From the NCBI GenBank assembly GCA_947579605.1, contig OX388306.1, forward strand, positions 5,890,001 to 5,954,000: a stretch of DNA of 64,000 nt, in the 5' to 3' direction. Positions 19,941 through 33,200 of the stretch are shown piece by piece. The stretch is from Athripsodes cinereus (lineage: Eukaryota; Arthropoda; Insecta; Trichoptera; Leptoceridae). The notes under the pieces are model-generated. The model saw only the letters and a program-made list of their open reading frames with translations. It ran no database searches and was not told the DNA's origin. Within the stretch, counting starts at the first letter, position 1. Every line of letters begins with the position of its first letter. The position numbers and the translations under genes were made by a program.

Positions 19941-20172
19941 GTTTCACTCCGTAACATTGAGATACTAATGGTCTCTTTCCTACTTATGCTTTAGTATTGC
20001 ACATCTTATACATATATCTGACAATACCATAAAAGGACCCCAACAGTAAAAAAAACATTGTTCTTCAAGCCTGCAATACAAGTTATTATGTAGGTACCTA
20101 TATAAACATATTATAAAAAACTGTAGTGATAAGCGATCATTGTCGTAAAAAGGTGCATTTTAATATATAGAC

Positions 20173-20746
20173 CAGGCGTCGGCAACCTATGGCACGCGTG
20201 CCAGGCTTGGCACGCAATGGGGTTCTGAATGGCACTCTACAAAGTAATCAGGGAAATCGCGAAAATATCGAGACGAAGTGATTTTTAAATAAGAGAAAAC
20301 GTTTAATTATAGGTAATTATTTATCTAACGTGGCTCGCAATAAAAAAATTTAATTTATGTAAGAATTTTATGTTATTTTTTTAATAAATATGTTTAAAAG
20401 ATAAATTTGGTATAAAATTCTTCTCCTCTAGAACCCCATTATATAATTTAGATTTATATTATATAGTTTAGTGTTGCGGGTCCCAGATGTTGGAACAAGC
20501 TGCCTCTGTGTCTGCGAGAGGAGGTGAATGGAGAGAGTTTTAAAAAAGGACTGAAGACACACCTTTTTGCTGGGAGTTTCGGGTGATGGATACGATATAC
20601 AGCGCCCTTGAGGTCATGTTATGAGTAAACGGTGCTTTACAAATTGTCCATATATATATATATATATATATAGAATTAAGGCGGCACCCTGAATCATATT
20701 GGTAGAGTGGCTTGGCACACCACAGCTAAAAGGTTGCCGACCCCTG
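20173..20746. mobile_element. hAT-type non-autonomous element, 574 bp, with 8-bp TSD
   Basis: Left end CAGGCGTCGGCAACCTATGG; the reverse complement of the right end starts CAGGGGTCGGCAACCTTTTA. Both sides are flanked by the identical octamer ATATAGAC (20165-20172 and 20747-20754), the target duplication length of hAT transposons. The interior lacks a transposase and contains a nested LINE 3' end (see next feature). Confidence 0.9.
20476..20674 (+). mobile_element. LINE 3' end (CR1/L2-like C-terminus) nested in the hAT element
   Basis: A 36-codon frame, 20476-20586, reads AGPRCWNKLPLCLREEVNGE and continues SFKKGLKTHLF to a TGA. The pattern R-x-WN-x-LP-x-x-L-R ... F-K-x-x-L-K-THLF is the well-known C-terminal signature of CR1/L2-type non-LTR reverse transcriptases. 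A short 3'UTR and a (TA)n microsatellite tail follow. The 5' end is truncated, as usual for such insertions. Confidence 0.75.
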
Positions 20747-20994
20747 ATATAGACCATCGATACATTTTGTATCAACAGAAACATACTTATACACCGATGG
20801 ACTTGAAGAGAAATTAACGTACCTTTTTGAAGAAAGCCTTATTTTGGTTGTAAAATTTATTTGGTCACATTACCAATTTTTTCTCTGAATGTCTAGTCTA
20901 TGCAATATAGGTTGATGATTGGGTCTGTCCTTGCAGATTACTTTTGCTTTCTCCACATTCATGAAGTTCTTGATAAACAACAAAAGCCTAGTTA

Positions 20995-21125
20995 TTAAAA
21001 TTATTACTCAATAGACATCACAGGTTGTACAAACTCCCTCTAGTGGGAAACAGGATTAGTGTCGAGATGCTTATGAATCGGCTCAGGCTGGTTTGAAAAC
21101 TTGTTAGTTGTTCAGTTGAGGTATC
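20995..21125. repeat. unclassified repeat U, copy 1
   Basis: Contains gtacaaactccctctagtgg, gaaacaggattagtgtcgag and gatgcttatgaatcggctca. The same blocks in the same order recur at 44821-44945 and 57560-57680. Neither inverted termini nor a stable reading frame is seen. Confidence 0.65.
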
Positions 21126-24100
21126 TGTTGAGTAATATTCTGAATATATTCACTCACACAGGTCTGAAGAATCCAATAAAATGTGAAAACTACCTTTTAC
21201 ACATGCTTGTCCTTGATAATTAAATTATTTGTTGATTGATCAAATTTTGATCCACATGTTTCCCAGCCATCGATAGCTTCTTACATCCTTTTATTTTAAC
21301 AGATAAATGTTGCCATTTTTTTTGTCATAAAAAATTCTTAAATTTATATTGGGGAATGATATATTACAACAAAACTTGATGATAGTAAGAATAAATGTAT
21401 TTAAACCCAAAAAGTAACAACAAATGTGGGAGCCACAATGTTTAAACAAGAATAATGAATAGAAAAAAACAATAAGTATAACTTTGTAAGAATTTTTTTT
21501 TTAAATAGTACACGTGAATATTTATTATCTGCCGTTAATTTCAAATAAATAGTAGTACTACGTTTTGGAACATAATTATCCAACAATCGATAGATTAGCC
21601 AATCAGATGAAAGAAAATAAAAGACAACAGAATCAAATAAAAATATAAAAAAAAGAATAATATTGAGAAAAAAGAATAAACTGTGATTTTTTTAAACCAC
21701 TACGAATCTAGCCTAACATGCAATGATTAAAACTAAGGCAAAAATTGGCTAAAGATTGTTTTTTTTTTTACCTATATTGTAATATAAGCAAATGAAATGT
21801 AAAAATTCTTAAAAATATGTGTTAAATTTTAATTTTTGAACATGCTTGTACATTTATAAGTGCGTTAATTGAAGTATACAAATGAAAATACATCTTCAAA
21901 TTGTTAATTTATAAACAAAAATATTTTTTGTGGAATTATTATTCAGATGTATTCGTAACAAAAGATTATTTAAATTTTAATTGTTTATAATATTATGTCT
22001 TTTCAAATATTTTATGATCTTCGAGAGGGTATTACAAGACTGTCAAACTTTTGCAATCAAATTCATCGTGAAATATGTTGTATTTAAAACTATTTGTTTA
22101 TAAATTAACAAGATTTTGTAGTGATTAAATTATTTTAAAGAAAATATAATCATTTTTTGATTTTATTTCTTTTAATCCATTTTGTTTATGAAAATATGAA
22201 AGAATGATGGCATAAATAAGGTCAAAAACACGATTGAGATGTCAAAAAGGTTTAAAAAAAAGTTTGGGATATATTAAACATAAATAATAACATAAATGAA
22301 ATTTATATCAAAAATATTTATATAGAAATAGGTATAGTTATAACACATAATATCAAAAAAATATTCATTCATTTATATTCATGATATTTCGTTAGAATAT
22401 AATTATTTTTGAAGGACATTTATTAAATAAAATATTAGGAACATTCAAAACAAAAAAATAAATATTTTAAGGGCTGGGTCAAATGTAGATAAAATTAAGA
22501 CGAAGTGCGCCATTAGACTTTTTCAAAGATATGATTAAATGATGAAGAAATCTTTTTTATCGCACTGAAGAGTCAATAGGGAGTCATTCTTTCATATTTT
22601 TTAATGAAAATAGTTAAATTAATTAATCATATTTATAATTATATTTAATTACCTTAAAATAATTAATATATAATAAGGAAATATAAATATTTAGTTTAAA
22701 AATTAAGAATAAATTAATTTAGTAGATGTGATATAGCATAGACATTTGTTCTGCAAATATAGATGCAAAATTTTTTTATTAGTAGGTAAGTTTCATGTAT
22801 TTTTTTTTCAGAACCTAATGTTTTGTGCCACATATAGATCTACTAAATTAAATTTTCCGTTCAAACTAAAACGGTTTAAGGATTTTTTTTATTTTATATA
22901 GCATTTTACCAAGTATACCTCAACTAGCGATGAATAATTTTATACTACTAGAAAAAATAGTTGCCATTTAGAAAAAACATGCAAAAATGACAATATGCTT
23001 TTGAACAATACAATTTGTACTGTTTTTTTTAATCTATATTTTACTAGGATTTTTTAAGTAATGTTGATGAATTTGTATTGTTGAATTGTATTGATGAATT
23101 AAAAATTGTGAATATTTTGCAAATATAGACACGAACGTCAACAAAATAATAAATTGCATGTTTGTGGCTAAATTTGATCTTGATTGTCGTAATTAAATTA
23201 TTTTTTTATGCATTCCGCCCAGTATTGAGTGATTTTGAATTTATTAAATTACGAAGTAAAAAAGAAAATGCTGTTATTTAAAACATGCATTTCCAACGTG
23301 CATAAATCCTAGTAAAAAATACATTAAATGCGATATCGCTTAAAATTAAATAAACTTATAAATTAAATAATAAACATAAAAAAAAAACAAATTTAAACTA
23401 AATGAAATATGCAACACATGAAAAAACTTAACAAAATCAGTTAAAAATATATAAGTAATATATCAAAAATAATAATGTACTCCCTAAAAGAATATATATT
23501 AATAATGAAGTATTGAAAATTATTGAAACATACAAATTAATATTCAGAAAAAGTCAGGTGTTTTTAAAAAATGAAAAATATTTCCTTGCAACGTTAAATC
23601 TGACAAGAAAACCATCATTAATTTATTATTGTAAATCATTTATCAAAAATTATGTATTGTATATTAAATTCACATTTTATCGTGCAAAAGATTTGTATCA
23701 TAGTTAAAATATTGTGTAACCATGAAAAAATTGTTACAATTTTTAACAAGCTAGTTACATAATTTGGCATATTGTTTTCATCAATTCCTTACAGTTCTGC
23801 CCGTACGAGTCAATAATCAAAATGTCAGCGTTGGATTGCGTAAATGAATTTACATATTATTTTAGATAGACGTTTATATATATGTATATTATCATACTAT
23901 TTTTTATTTGACCATTCATAGAGGCATGTAAAGGACGACGTGTATGTTTATTTCATGAAGTTGGTCCACTGCTTATTTCACGACTGTGGGAAATACCATG
24001 ATGGTATGAATGAATGTTTAGCATGCAGTAACATATACAGCATTTTCCACAAGTGGGGCAGCCAGCAGACTAACTCTATGTAATAAAGATACAGATTATC

Positions 24101-24824
24101 TTCTGCGTGCCATATTAAGTGATAAAATGGGTTTTTCATAAATATCCCCTGTCATAGAATGGTCCATATTCAATAAAATTTTATTTTTTTAAAATAAATT
24201 ACTCTATTATCACTGTACTCTGTTTAAATTTTAGTCATTTTTTAAATTTTCTATTGTACTGTAATCAAGAAAACACACTATTGAATGAATAATTGTTTTT
24301 ATCATAGTCATTATTTTGTGCTCTTTTGTATTTTTCAAAAAAAAAAATGAGTTGAAATTAAGTTTTAAGCATGAGACAATTTTGTCATTCTTAAATTCAA
24401 AATTGTCAATTTCACCAATTATTTTTATAATTGAGGAATTATTGAGAAAAACCTATCTAACGCAATGTAAACTTGGAAAATGATGTAGTTTTAAAACAGC
24501 TTACACCGATAATGGAGTATTTTATTTTAAATTACGTTTCACTCAATGTAAGATCTTTTAAATAAGTCACATTTATGTATTGTTATTTGATGAACTTGTT
24601 AATATTAAAAAAGTTGGTCGGTAAAAACCACCTTAGGGTGTCAAATGAGAGTTTCTTAGGTGTCGATTCAGTTTGATTTGTTGTAAAAAAGTTTTTTTTT
24701 TTATCAAAAGTCATTGCTTTATGTATTGTTTATGAATTTGATAATATAAAACGACATAATAAATGATTAGGTATTTTAGAAAAATGTATCTATACCAAAA
24801 GATCTAAATGCTTTTCAAAGTATA
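21126..24824. other. AT-rich intergenic DNA, no gene seen
   Basis: Very AT-rich, with many A/T homopolymers and no recognisable exon on either strand. The short open frames here (for example 21401-21586 and 23513-23707) have low-complexity composition and no family match. It may include distal BicC 3'UTR or regulatory DNA, but nothing in the sequence proves it. Confidence 0.4.
23925..24110. repeat. family Z repeat, two facing 3' fragments
   Basis: A sense fragment (23925-24016, ending atggtatgaatgaatg) is followed by a reverse fragment (about 24036-24110, ccacaagtggggcagccagc). The sense copy has a (GAAT)n rather than a (GTA)n tail. Confidence 0.55.
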
Positions 24825-24938
24825 CAGTCGATTCCGGTTAATTGGAACAGCCGCTTATTTGGGACAAATCTCAAAGAACAGAAACCAAACCAATAGTAAA
24901 TTTATGTGTTTACTGTTCCAATTAAGCGGAATCGACTG
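24825..24938. mobile_element. pogo-like MITE, 114 bp
   Basis: 26-bp terminal inverted repeats with one mismatch: the left starts CAGTCGATTCCGGTTAATTG and the right, reverse-complemented, starts CAGTCGATTCCGCTTAATTG. TA dinucleotides flank both ends. There is no coding capacity. It is a different family from the 528-bp MITE at 15921. Confidence 0.85.
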
Positions 24939-27214
24939 TACTTGTAATACATAATGCTTCAACTATTTTCACGTATAAATAATTTAGCACAAGTGTTAAA
25001 AAATGTAAGTTCTGCCCAGCAGTTTTTTTAACAATTTATTTTTAAGTCCTTTTCTCATATTAATAATAATTATTAACAATTAAAAGAATTTGAAAGTAAT
25101 TTAACTATAATTGAGATAAAAATTGTTTTTTTTTGGGTTAGTAATTTTATATTATAAAATCAAAATATTGAGAAAAAATAAACTATTTAAAACAATACAG
25201 TATAAAATAATTTTATTTAAAACAAAAGAGTATAATTCAAATTTACTTTTAAAGTTATTCCAAAATTATATTATTTTTGTTCCAAATTTGAATGTTTAAA
25301 AATGTTTGTTATAAAAATTTTGTAGTGTACCTAATAATTCTTTAAAATTCAAATACAGTTGCTTTGAGCATTGATACCGTGTACGAAATTCATTAAAAAA
25401 TGTTATAATTATTCTTATAAAACTATTTAAATCAACAATATTAATAAATGTTTAAAAAAATATATTTTGAGATCATTTAAAATCACACAAATTCGTGTAT
25501 TTGAGGTATTTAAATATATTATAATATAATATTAAACTAGTTTTTTTTTTTAAATTTCTTTTTGTTTCGTTCTTAAAAAATTCAGTCTGATCATTAGGAA
25601 AATACTTATCATTATATTTAAAGATAAAAATTATGTGGCAACATTATTTAATATTCTAAAAATCACTAAAATATAGATTCAGTATTTTATATTTCAAAAC
25701 TGTGCTATTCAAATATGTATATTAGATTCGGGTTGAAATCTTAAATAATAAAATAAAATTGAAAAACAGCGGTTTAATAAAAAAAAATTGATGTTGAAAT
25801 TTAGAATATTTTAAATTTTCTTTTATATAATAATTTTCTGTGCAGAAAAATAATCAATAAAAAAAAACAATAGTGCCTGGCAAAAGCAGGTGTCAAGCAT
25901 GTGTTTTGAGGGATTTAATTTGAAGTAACCAGAGATCTTGAAAACAGTAGCAATGGTTGGAAGGGATCTAGGAGCAATGTGCTCTCTATCCAACTAAGAC
26001 AAAGGGAATTTTTTTTTCTTTCTAAATTTTCATTTCTTTTTTTTATACTTTTGAATGTAAATTTTTCTTTCTGATCAAGCTATCAACTTTTGTTAAAGAA
26101 TGTGGAATCTTTGATCAAAAAAGCATTCAATATAAATATACTGATCCGAGCAGTATGTTTATAATGCTTCATAAATGTTTAAACAAATCGATAAAAACAA
26201 ATAACCGATAACATTTTATTTAATCAGTAATTTCTTTGTATAATTTTCTTAAATTAGTCAATTGTTACATTTTATTTATTAAATTTTATTAGCTTGCTTT
26301 CGATTTGGTAAAAATCAAGAAAAAATAATTGAAGAAAGCATTTGATATAAATTAATCTTTGATAATATTTTGATAACAGCAGTGTTAATTTAGAATCATT
26401 TGAATATTAATAATTCCACATTCTAAATTTAAACAAATTCAAATTGAATTACATAGTATGTATTCTTCGCTATTAAATATTTTTTTATTTACAAAATCAT
26501 GCCATATTATTTTTTAAATTTATTGTAATTTTGATTGATCAGAAGAAATTGTTTTTGGTATTAAATGTCCATTTTTACAATGTTCGCTAGTAAAAGTACC
26601 TTTGTTGAGTTTTTGGAATTAATATGTTTTCAAATTATGTGCTGTTTTGATAATTTATCCATGCTTTTTTAATGTTACCATATGAAGCAAAATTTAAAAA
26701 AATAATTTGCACTCCTCCAAAATATAATATATAAAATGTGAACTATCTTAAGAAACAACCCAAAAAACCTAATATGCCATATTTGATAAAAATATAATTA
26801 CTGAAAACGATAAAATCTCTTATACAGAAAATTTTCAACATGTAATAAAGTTGTCTTTTGAGAATAGTTTAATAATACGTCCAAAAAATATGGTACGGCA
26901 TAATGAACTCTGAGTCTGATATTTATTTAATGTAATAGAGTTCAAAATACCGTACGCTAAAAATTTGTACGTTGATTAAACACAACTTCATCCACAACAT
27001 TAATGAATAACAATGATAAATTATATTTATATAATAAGAGTGTAACAATAAATAGTAGTATAATCATAATACGATATAATATATAAGTGAAGTTCGTGTG
27101 AAGTAAAATAAGAATAAATAAACAAATAATAAATGGTTTTAAGATAATAATGATAAGTTAGTACAGAAAGGTTATCTGTATAAGAATAGTGACAAGAACA
27201 ATAAAAATTGCTTG
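24939..27214. other. AT-rich 3' flank of BicC
   Basis: Extremely AT-rich, with no frame or repeat family recognised. On the minus strand this follows the BicC stop codon and should hold its 3'UTR. A minus-strand AATAAA at 26927-26922 is one candidate poly(A) signal among several. Confidence 0.4.
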
Positions 27215-30200
27215 TTAAATTCTCATGGCTTTACGTTCAGCGCCTGGTGCAGCCGATCCGTTAAAAATGCTCATGTTTTTATTCAAATCTGATATTGCCA
27301 TTAGCATTTTCTTTCTCGCTCCGAATGCTGTGATTCCAATCTCGACAAGATCTCCGTCTGTGAGAGATGAAAATGTTGAAATGTCCACTTCGTGCGATTG
27401 GAATAGGTTTATGTATTTCTCTAGACCTTTCTCTTGTAGTAGATTGCTTAATTGTTTGTAGCGACATTGTGGTGATCCGTCATTTTGTGGTGGTGTGCAT
27501 GGTGTTTCCACAATGTTTGGTCGTGTCAGTTTATGTGGACTGCGATGATTGTTGTTTCCGCCTGCGTTGTTAGACCATACCGAAGAATTTTGCTGGAAAG
27601 AATTGAAATGAAATGTTTGTTTAATTATTTATTAAACTTTATACATCTTTACATTATTAACCGAGTACTAATTTGATGCTTATAAGATGTGATGACGACC
27701 ACATCATAATCAATCCTCCTTCTGCCAGTAGACTTGAGTAATTTTTCTTGAGGTGTCGAACATGTACAATTTGTTATATTTATTTATATGAAGCTAAAAG
27801 TTATAGATGAAATCTAATAAAATAAAACAACAATTGAATAAGATTAAAGCCCATTACTGCCCCTTGGTTATGTAATATAAAATGTTAATAAAAAGCAAGT
27901 AAAATTAAGCAAAAATAGCATTCAACACTAGAAATAACTATGTAAATATATAAACAGGTATTTAAAAGGCATATAATTTTTTTAAGTGATGAATTTTTGG
28001 GTTTATAATGAAATCAAGTATAATTGAAAACACTTGTCACAGCAAGTGATGTTATGCTTGTGTAATGAAGGTGGAGTATGTTGGTTTATGAGATTGAAAT
28101 ACCTGTTGGTGTTGCAGACTGGGGCTGAGTATATGACTGGGAGAGGTTTGACTGAAACCATAGCCGGACCAGCGACTGGTTGGGACTCTGTAACTATCAC
28201 TGGCACACGGTTCCTTCATTGCCTGAAAATAAATATATATTTTGTTAAATATAATGATCTGTTGCCTAATAGATACTGTAACATGCAAAACATGACCAGA
28301 TCCCCAAGACAAACTGTACTTGGCGAAACCCTGCCTTAACACGCTCACCAATAATCGTCAATTGTAGACATTAACATGCGTGTGGATACCTCATTCGTGC
28401 ATACTGCATAGTTGCATTCTGTATACCTATTCAAGGAGTTAATGGTTTTTTCAGTCACACGAAGGAGATGCATCTATCTATCTCAATTGCGTTTTCGAAT
28501 ACCCTCTAATTCTCTACTGTTTGTCCACTACTTTTTATTTATTCATTCTTTACTATACATTGATTACAAACAATTACATAAAAGGTACACATTCAAGTAA
28601 GATACAATCAATATACAAAGGGAGAGTTTATCGCAAAAGCGCAATCTCTCTTCCAACTAACCCACTATGGTGAGCATACAGATGTAGCATGATATAATCT
28701 TATATAGTAATGTCGTGATAAGTTATATTAAATGTAGACAATAGTTTTATTGTTTTTATCATTTTTTACCTTGTTTGCTTGCAATTTCATTTTTCCATAG
28801 TCATTAAGTGGTGATAGTGATTGCTGAATAGTTTCCAAAGTCTTTTTTTCAAACCCTGGGGCACGTCTGTCTCCGTCTGTCATCTCAGACAAAATGTTCA
28901 GAAGTTCTGGAAACGTATACAAAATAAATTTACAATCAAATTTTGTTATGTCACAAAATATTCTGTTGCAAGATATAAAAATTATCAAAAGTTTTGGAAA
29001 CTTAATTTTGTTTCATTTGTTACACCACTTGTTACTTCATGTTGCAATGTTCATGTAAGACTGATTTGATTATAAAAATAAACAAAAACTTGAATAAGTA
29101 CTAACAAATGAATTGAAAACTTTAAACTTTTTTATTACACACTTTTCAATTTATTCTGGATACACAAAAAGTAACGGAATATATAGAAAATATGTAATAA
29201 ATTAAGAAATAATGATTTTTTTTAATTCCTGTAGTTCATTTAGTACAGACTAGTTGGTATATTCTTCTGACTAATCACCAAGTAAAAATGTGTAAGTCAG
29301 TTTTTTCATCGTCATCGTATTTGGCCCATCTTTTGTAGATACCTACTACATTACATATTTTATGATTTTTGTTATTTTCCTAGTTCTTACTGTTACCAGT
29401 TATGTAGTTTCGTGCGAACAAATAATTAAATAAATAAAGTACGACTTACCATTATTGCTATTCTGATTATTTTCAGGGTTACTGTTACCATTATTATTAT
29501 TATTGGTTGGCGATGGTGCAGGACTATGCCCCTTACTGATGGGGCTCACAGACGGAGAGACAAAGTTACTTCCGCCATTACTCTCCCCTCCTGAGACACT
29601 GTGCACGTCTAGCGACGCAGAGCTGCCAGTGAAGTTGCTGTGGTAGCCACTGCTCGCCTGGGAACTCACGTTCAACAGGTGACCAAGGGAATTCTGAAAT
29701 TAAAAGGTATTTTGAATATAATTCTTAATCAAGTTGGTTGACTATGATGATATGAGGCATTTTCAGAAAAAAATTAAACTGAATCAAAAAAATTTCCAGA
29801 ACCAGAGATGACTGAACCATTTAATAACAAAATTCATGTTTGTAAAGTTCGTGGGATACATTAAATTTAATATTGTCAGAGTTAAGGCACTTAGTTAGTT
29901 TTAAGAAATTGTGCTTTTGTAATAATAACTCACCTTATACATATTGACATATTTGATGTATTTTATTTTGATATATTATTTAATTTCGTGGGTAATGTTT
30001 ATTTTAACAACAATATAATATGTAAAGACAAATTACACAGACCAAGCTAGTCCAAAATTAAGATAATATGAATATTGTGTTATGGGTTCTATACACTCAT
30101 GTATTGTACATATATGGTAATATACACATTTACATGTAACATCCAGACCCAGAACAATTTGAAAAAGGTCATTCTTCATTTTGCCTTGACTGGGAATCAA

Positions 30201-33200
30201 ATCCAGTCATATATGACGTATAATCAGTATAGTAAGAATAAACAAATATCTAAAGTGAAAAGTATTGAAGAGTCCCCCACTAGACTGGAGTTCTTAAGGA
30301 ATGAGTACATGGAGTTAAAATGTTTAGTTTACAAGTTAGTTCTTTTAGTGACGTGTTCATATTATCTATCATCTAATTCAAATGAATGATTACAGAGAGA
30401 TATAATGTTTGAATATATTTCTTACAGGTTGACTTCCCGTGCTAGACAGAGAGTGTGGCTGTGAGCTCCCAGTTGTACAGTATTGCTGCAAGTTCAGTGG
30501 GTGCTGATGCTGCATATGAGACATCATGTTGGAGTTGGCTGCCTGTGCTTGTGCTTGTGACATCATGCTGTTGAGACCTAGTAACATAACAATTATAATA
30601 ATAAAAATCTTTATTGCACAAAAATAGTATACAATAGAAAAAAACATGACATCATTACTACTGAACACATAATTTTGTGCGATGGGCGAGTTTATCGCAG
30701 AAGCTCGATATCTTCCAACTAACCCATACGCAATGTAAATAACTACTACTATTTCTTTTCCATCCTTGGCAAAGAATTGGTCTCTCACTCTTCCGTAAGT
30801 TTTAGAGTGTCCAGTAAAAGGCAGGTATTGTTGCTTAATTTTTTCAGACTAATTCTTTGCTGGGTGCTCCATGACTAAAGAAAAATTTGGCCTACCACCT
30901 CTAAAACTTTGTTGAGTATAAAAAAGTGATATAAAAAATGACAAATATAGTACAGAGCTTAATTCCGCATTACTTAGGTGCTCATCACTCTGATTTATGT
31001 TAGTCTTTTCTTCTTTAATTATCCTATATTATGAAAACTAAACAAAAATGTTACCCCATAAAGTTTGTTGAGGGCTTTGGACATAAGTGTGTGCTGGATT
31101 CGGTACGATTCCTGGATATTGAAATACATTTCCATTTGTCTGGGGGGTTGGAGATGCTGTCAAAAGATTCCACGATGGTGTAAAGATGGATGGGCTCAAA
31201 TTCAACGGGCTCATTGGGCTTGGATATCCTCCCGGAGTTGGGGGATTGTACTGTGGACTGTTTAATCCTTGGAAGTTGGATATCTCGCTTAATCTTAATG
31301 GCGGTAATGGATAATTTCTGCTGGCGTTGTTTGCCAAATTCTGTAACGGTGCCGCCAGTCCCATTGGTGATTGTGGTATAGTGTTTTGGTGACTTGGTGA
31401 AAATGGGTTAAAGTGGGTGGGTGTGTCTGCCGCTCCTGGCAATATCGGAATGTGGTAGCTCTCGGGAATGCTGGCGACTATTGATGACTCTTGTAGGTTC
31501 AAGAGATGTCTTCTGGCTTCATAAATGTCATCTATAATTTAATAAAATATTGAAGTTTTAATAAATAGTTAAGCATACAAATTATGATACGGTCACCATT
31601 AAAATGGACAGTTCTACGATATGTATACGACAACCGATAACAATATTACGTAAGTCAAACACCAGTTAAATTTGCCTAAATTAAATACATATTTTATTAT
31701 ATTTCATACATGAAATGAAATGAAATGAAATGAAATGAAATGAAATGAAATGAAAATGAAATGAAATGAAATGAAATGAAATGAAATGAAATGAAATTCT
31801 TTTATTTCCCCTCTTACAATAGGTACATTTGACAATTTTCACAATATATTTTAAATTATTATGGACAACACATACCACTCTTTCTTCTTATCAAACTCAT
31901 CATGGGCTCCCTATAGGGATCTCAGATGAGCGAGCCAGGGGCAGCTCTCATAGGGACCAAAAAATGGATAAATTAGGTATGTTGGTCTTTGTATAAAATA
32001 GGGTCACATATCAGGCCACCCCCGGCCCGCCTGATCGTGTACGTCGCTAATTGATTCACGCAAGACAGGGAAATTACACCGTCCCACTAGATTGCTCTGT
32101 TCTGGGACGGTGATAACAGTATTCTTTCTCAAAAAAATAAAACAAAACAAACACACACTACAACTACAATAGGCGGTCCAAAATTGAAAAAAAGAAGATT
32201 TGTCCAAGGTATAAGAATGATGAAGGGAAAAAAAAAAAATAAAAATAAAAAGAAAAACTATTCTAAACACATACACACCCTTCCACACACACACACACAC
32301 ACACACCCTCACAACACGAACTCACACATGTACACACATACACGACCCACCAACTCACATACACACACACACACGATACAAATACACACACATGCGCCCA
32401 TAGTCAGTTAGCTGCCCGTTATATTCCCTCCCTAGAACACACAAACATAATCCACCACACCGCAAACCACACCCCCCCTCCCCATCCGAACAAACGAAAG
32501 ATCAGAGAATATTTCATCTGTCTACATTTAGGAGAACAAAAGCACACCGCTCCCTTCCTCTAGCATTGAGCCACTCCACTATAAGCCTCTTAAAATTTCG
32601 ATCATTGGGCAACAGTTCACTCTCTATGTCCGGGATGAGAATATTATATTATTCACCCAGTTTACTCAGCAATGGAGTATGAATGATTAACAGCTATAAG
32701 TGCATGAAGAAGGAAAAAGAGGAAGGATAATAAGGAGAGAAAGTAAAGAAAATAATGGAGTGAAGACTCAGGATTGAATTCTTAAGAGAAATAATATCTT
32801 ACTGGCATTCCTCTCTATTCCCTTGATGATGACGCTGAGGGCACACAGTTTAGGTTTTTGTCTTATGTTGATGTAGACGTTCAGGTTCTGCATCAGGTTA
32901 TTTAGTTGGTCATTGGGGATCTCTTTTATCTCCTCCGGGAGGTCAAACATTATCACCAGTGGGAGACTTCCCTGGAATAAAATAAGAATTTGTCATCATT
33001 TTGAAGAGGACATCTTGCATGATTATTACTTGTCAGTCTTCTGGCTATCCATTTGTGGGAGATATGTTAAAATATGAGAGTGGTACAAAATTTTCTAGAA
33101 AATCTTTTAATTAAATTTCACAGAAAACTGTAAGATATGAACCCCAACTTTTAAAACTTTTAAGGTTCGCCTGACAGGAACGTCTAGAAACATTTTATAT

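Larger units (their letters stand above)
31700..32720 (-). mobile_element. LINE 3' end (lineage C) filling BicC intron 11
   Basis: On the minus strand a frame around 32633-32518 reads DIESELLPNDRNFKRLIVEW and continues LNARGRERCAFVLL to a TGA, which looks like a retroelement ORF C-terminus. It is followed by about 700 nt of 3'UTR with long (GT)n tracts, and then a (TTTCA)n tail at 31797-31709. The intron is 1,271 bp (31532-32802), so nearly all of it is this insertion. The two open frames rich in repeated His-Thr or His-Phe at 32184 and 31681 are translations of these microsatellites. Confidence 0.65.

Noticed and set aside
31681..32411. Open frames rich in His-Phe and His-Thr repeats
   Set aside because: They are translations of the (TGAAA)n and (CA)n microsatellites in a LINE tail, not genes.
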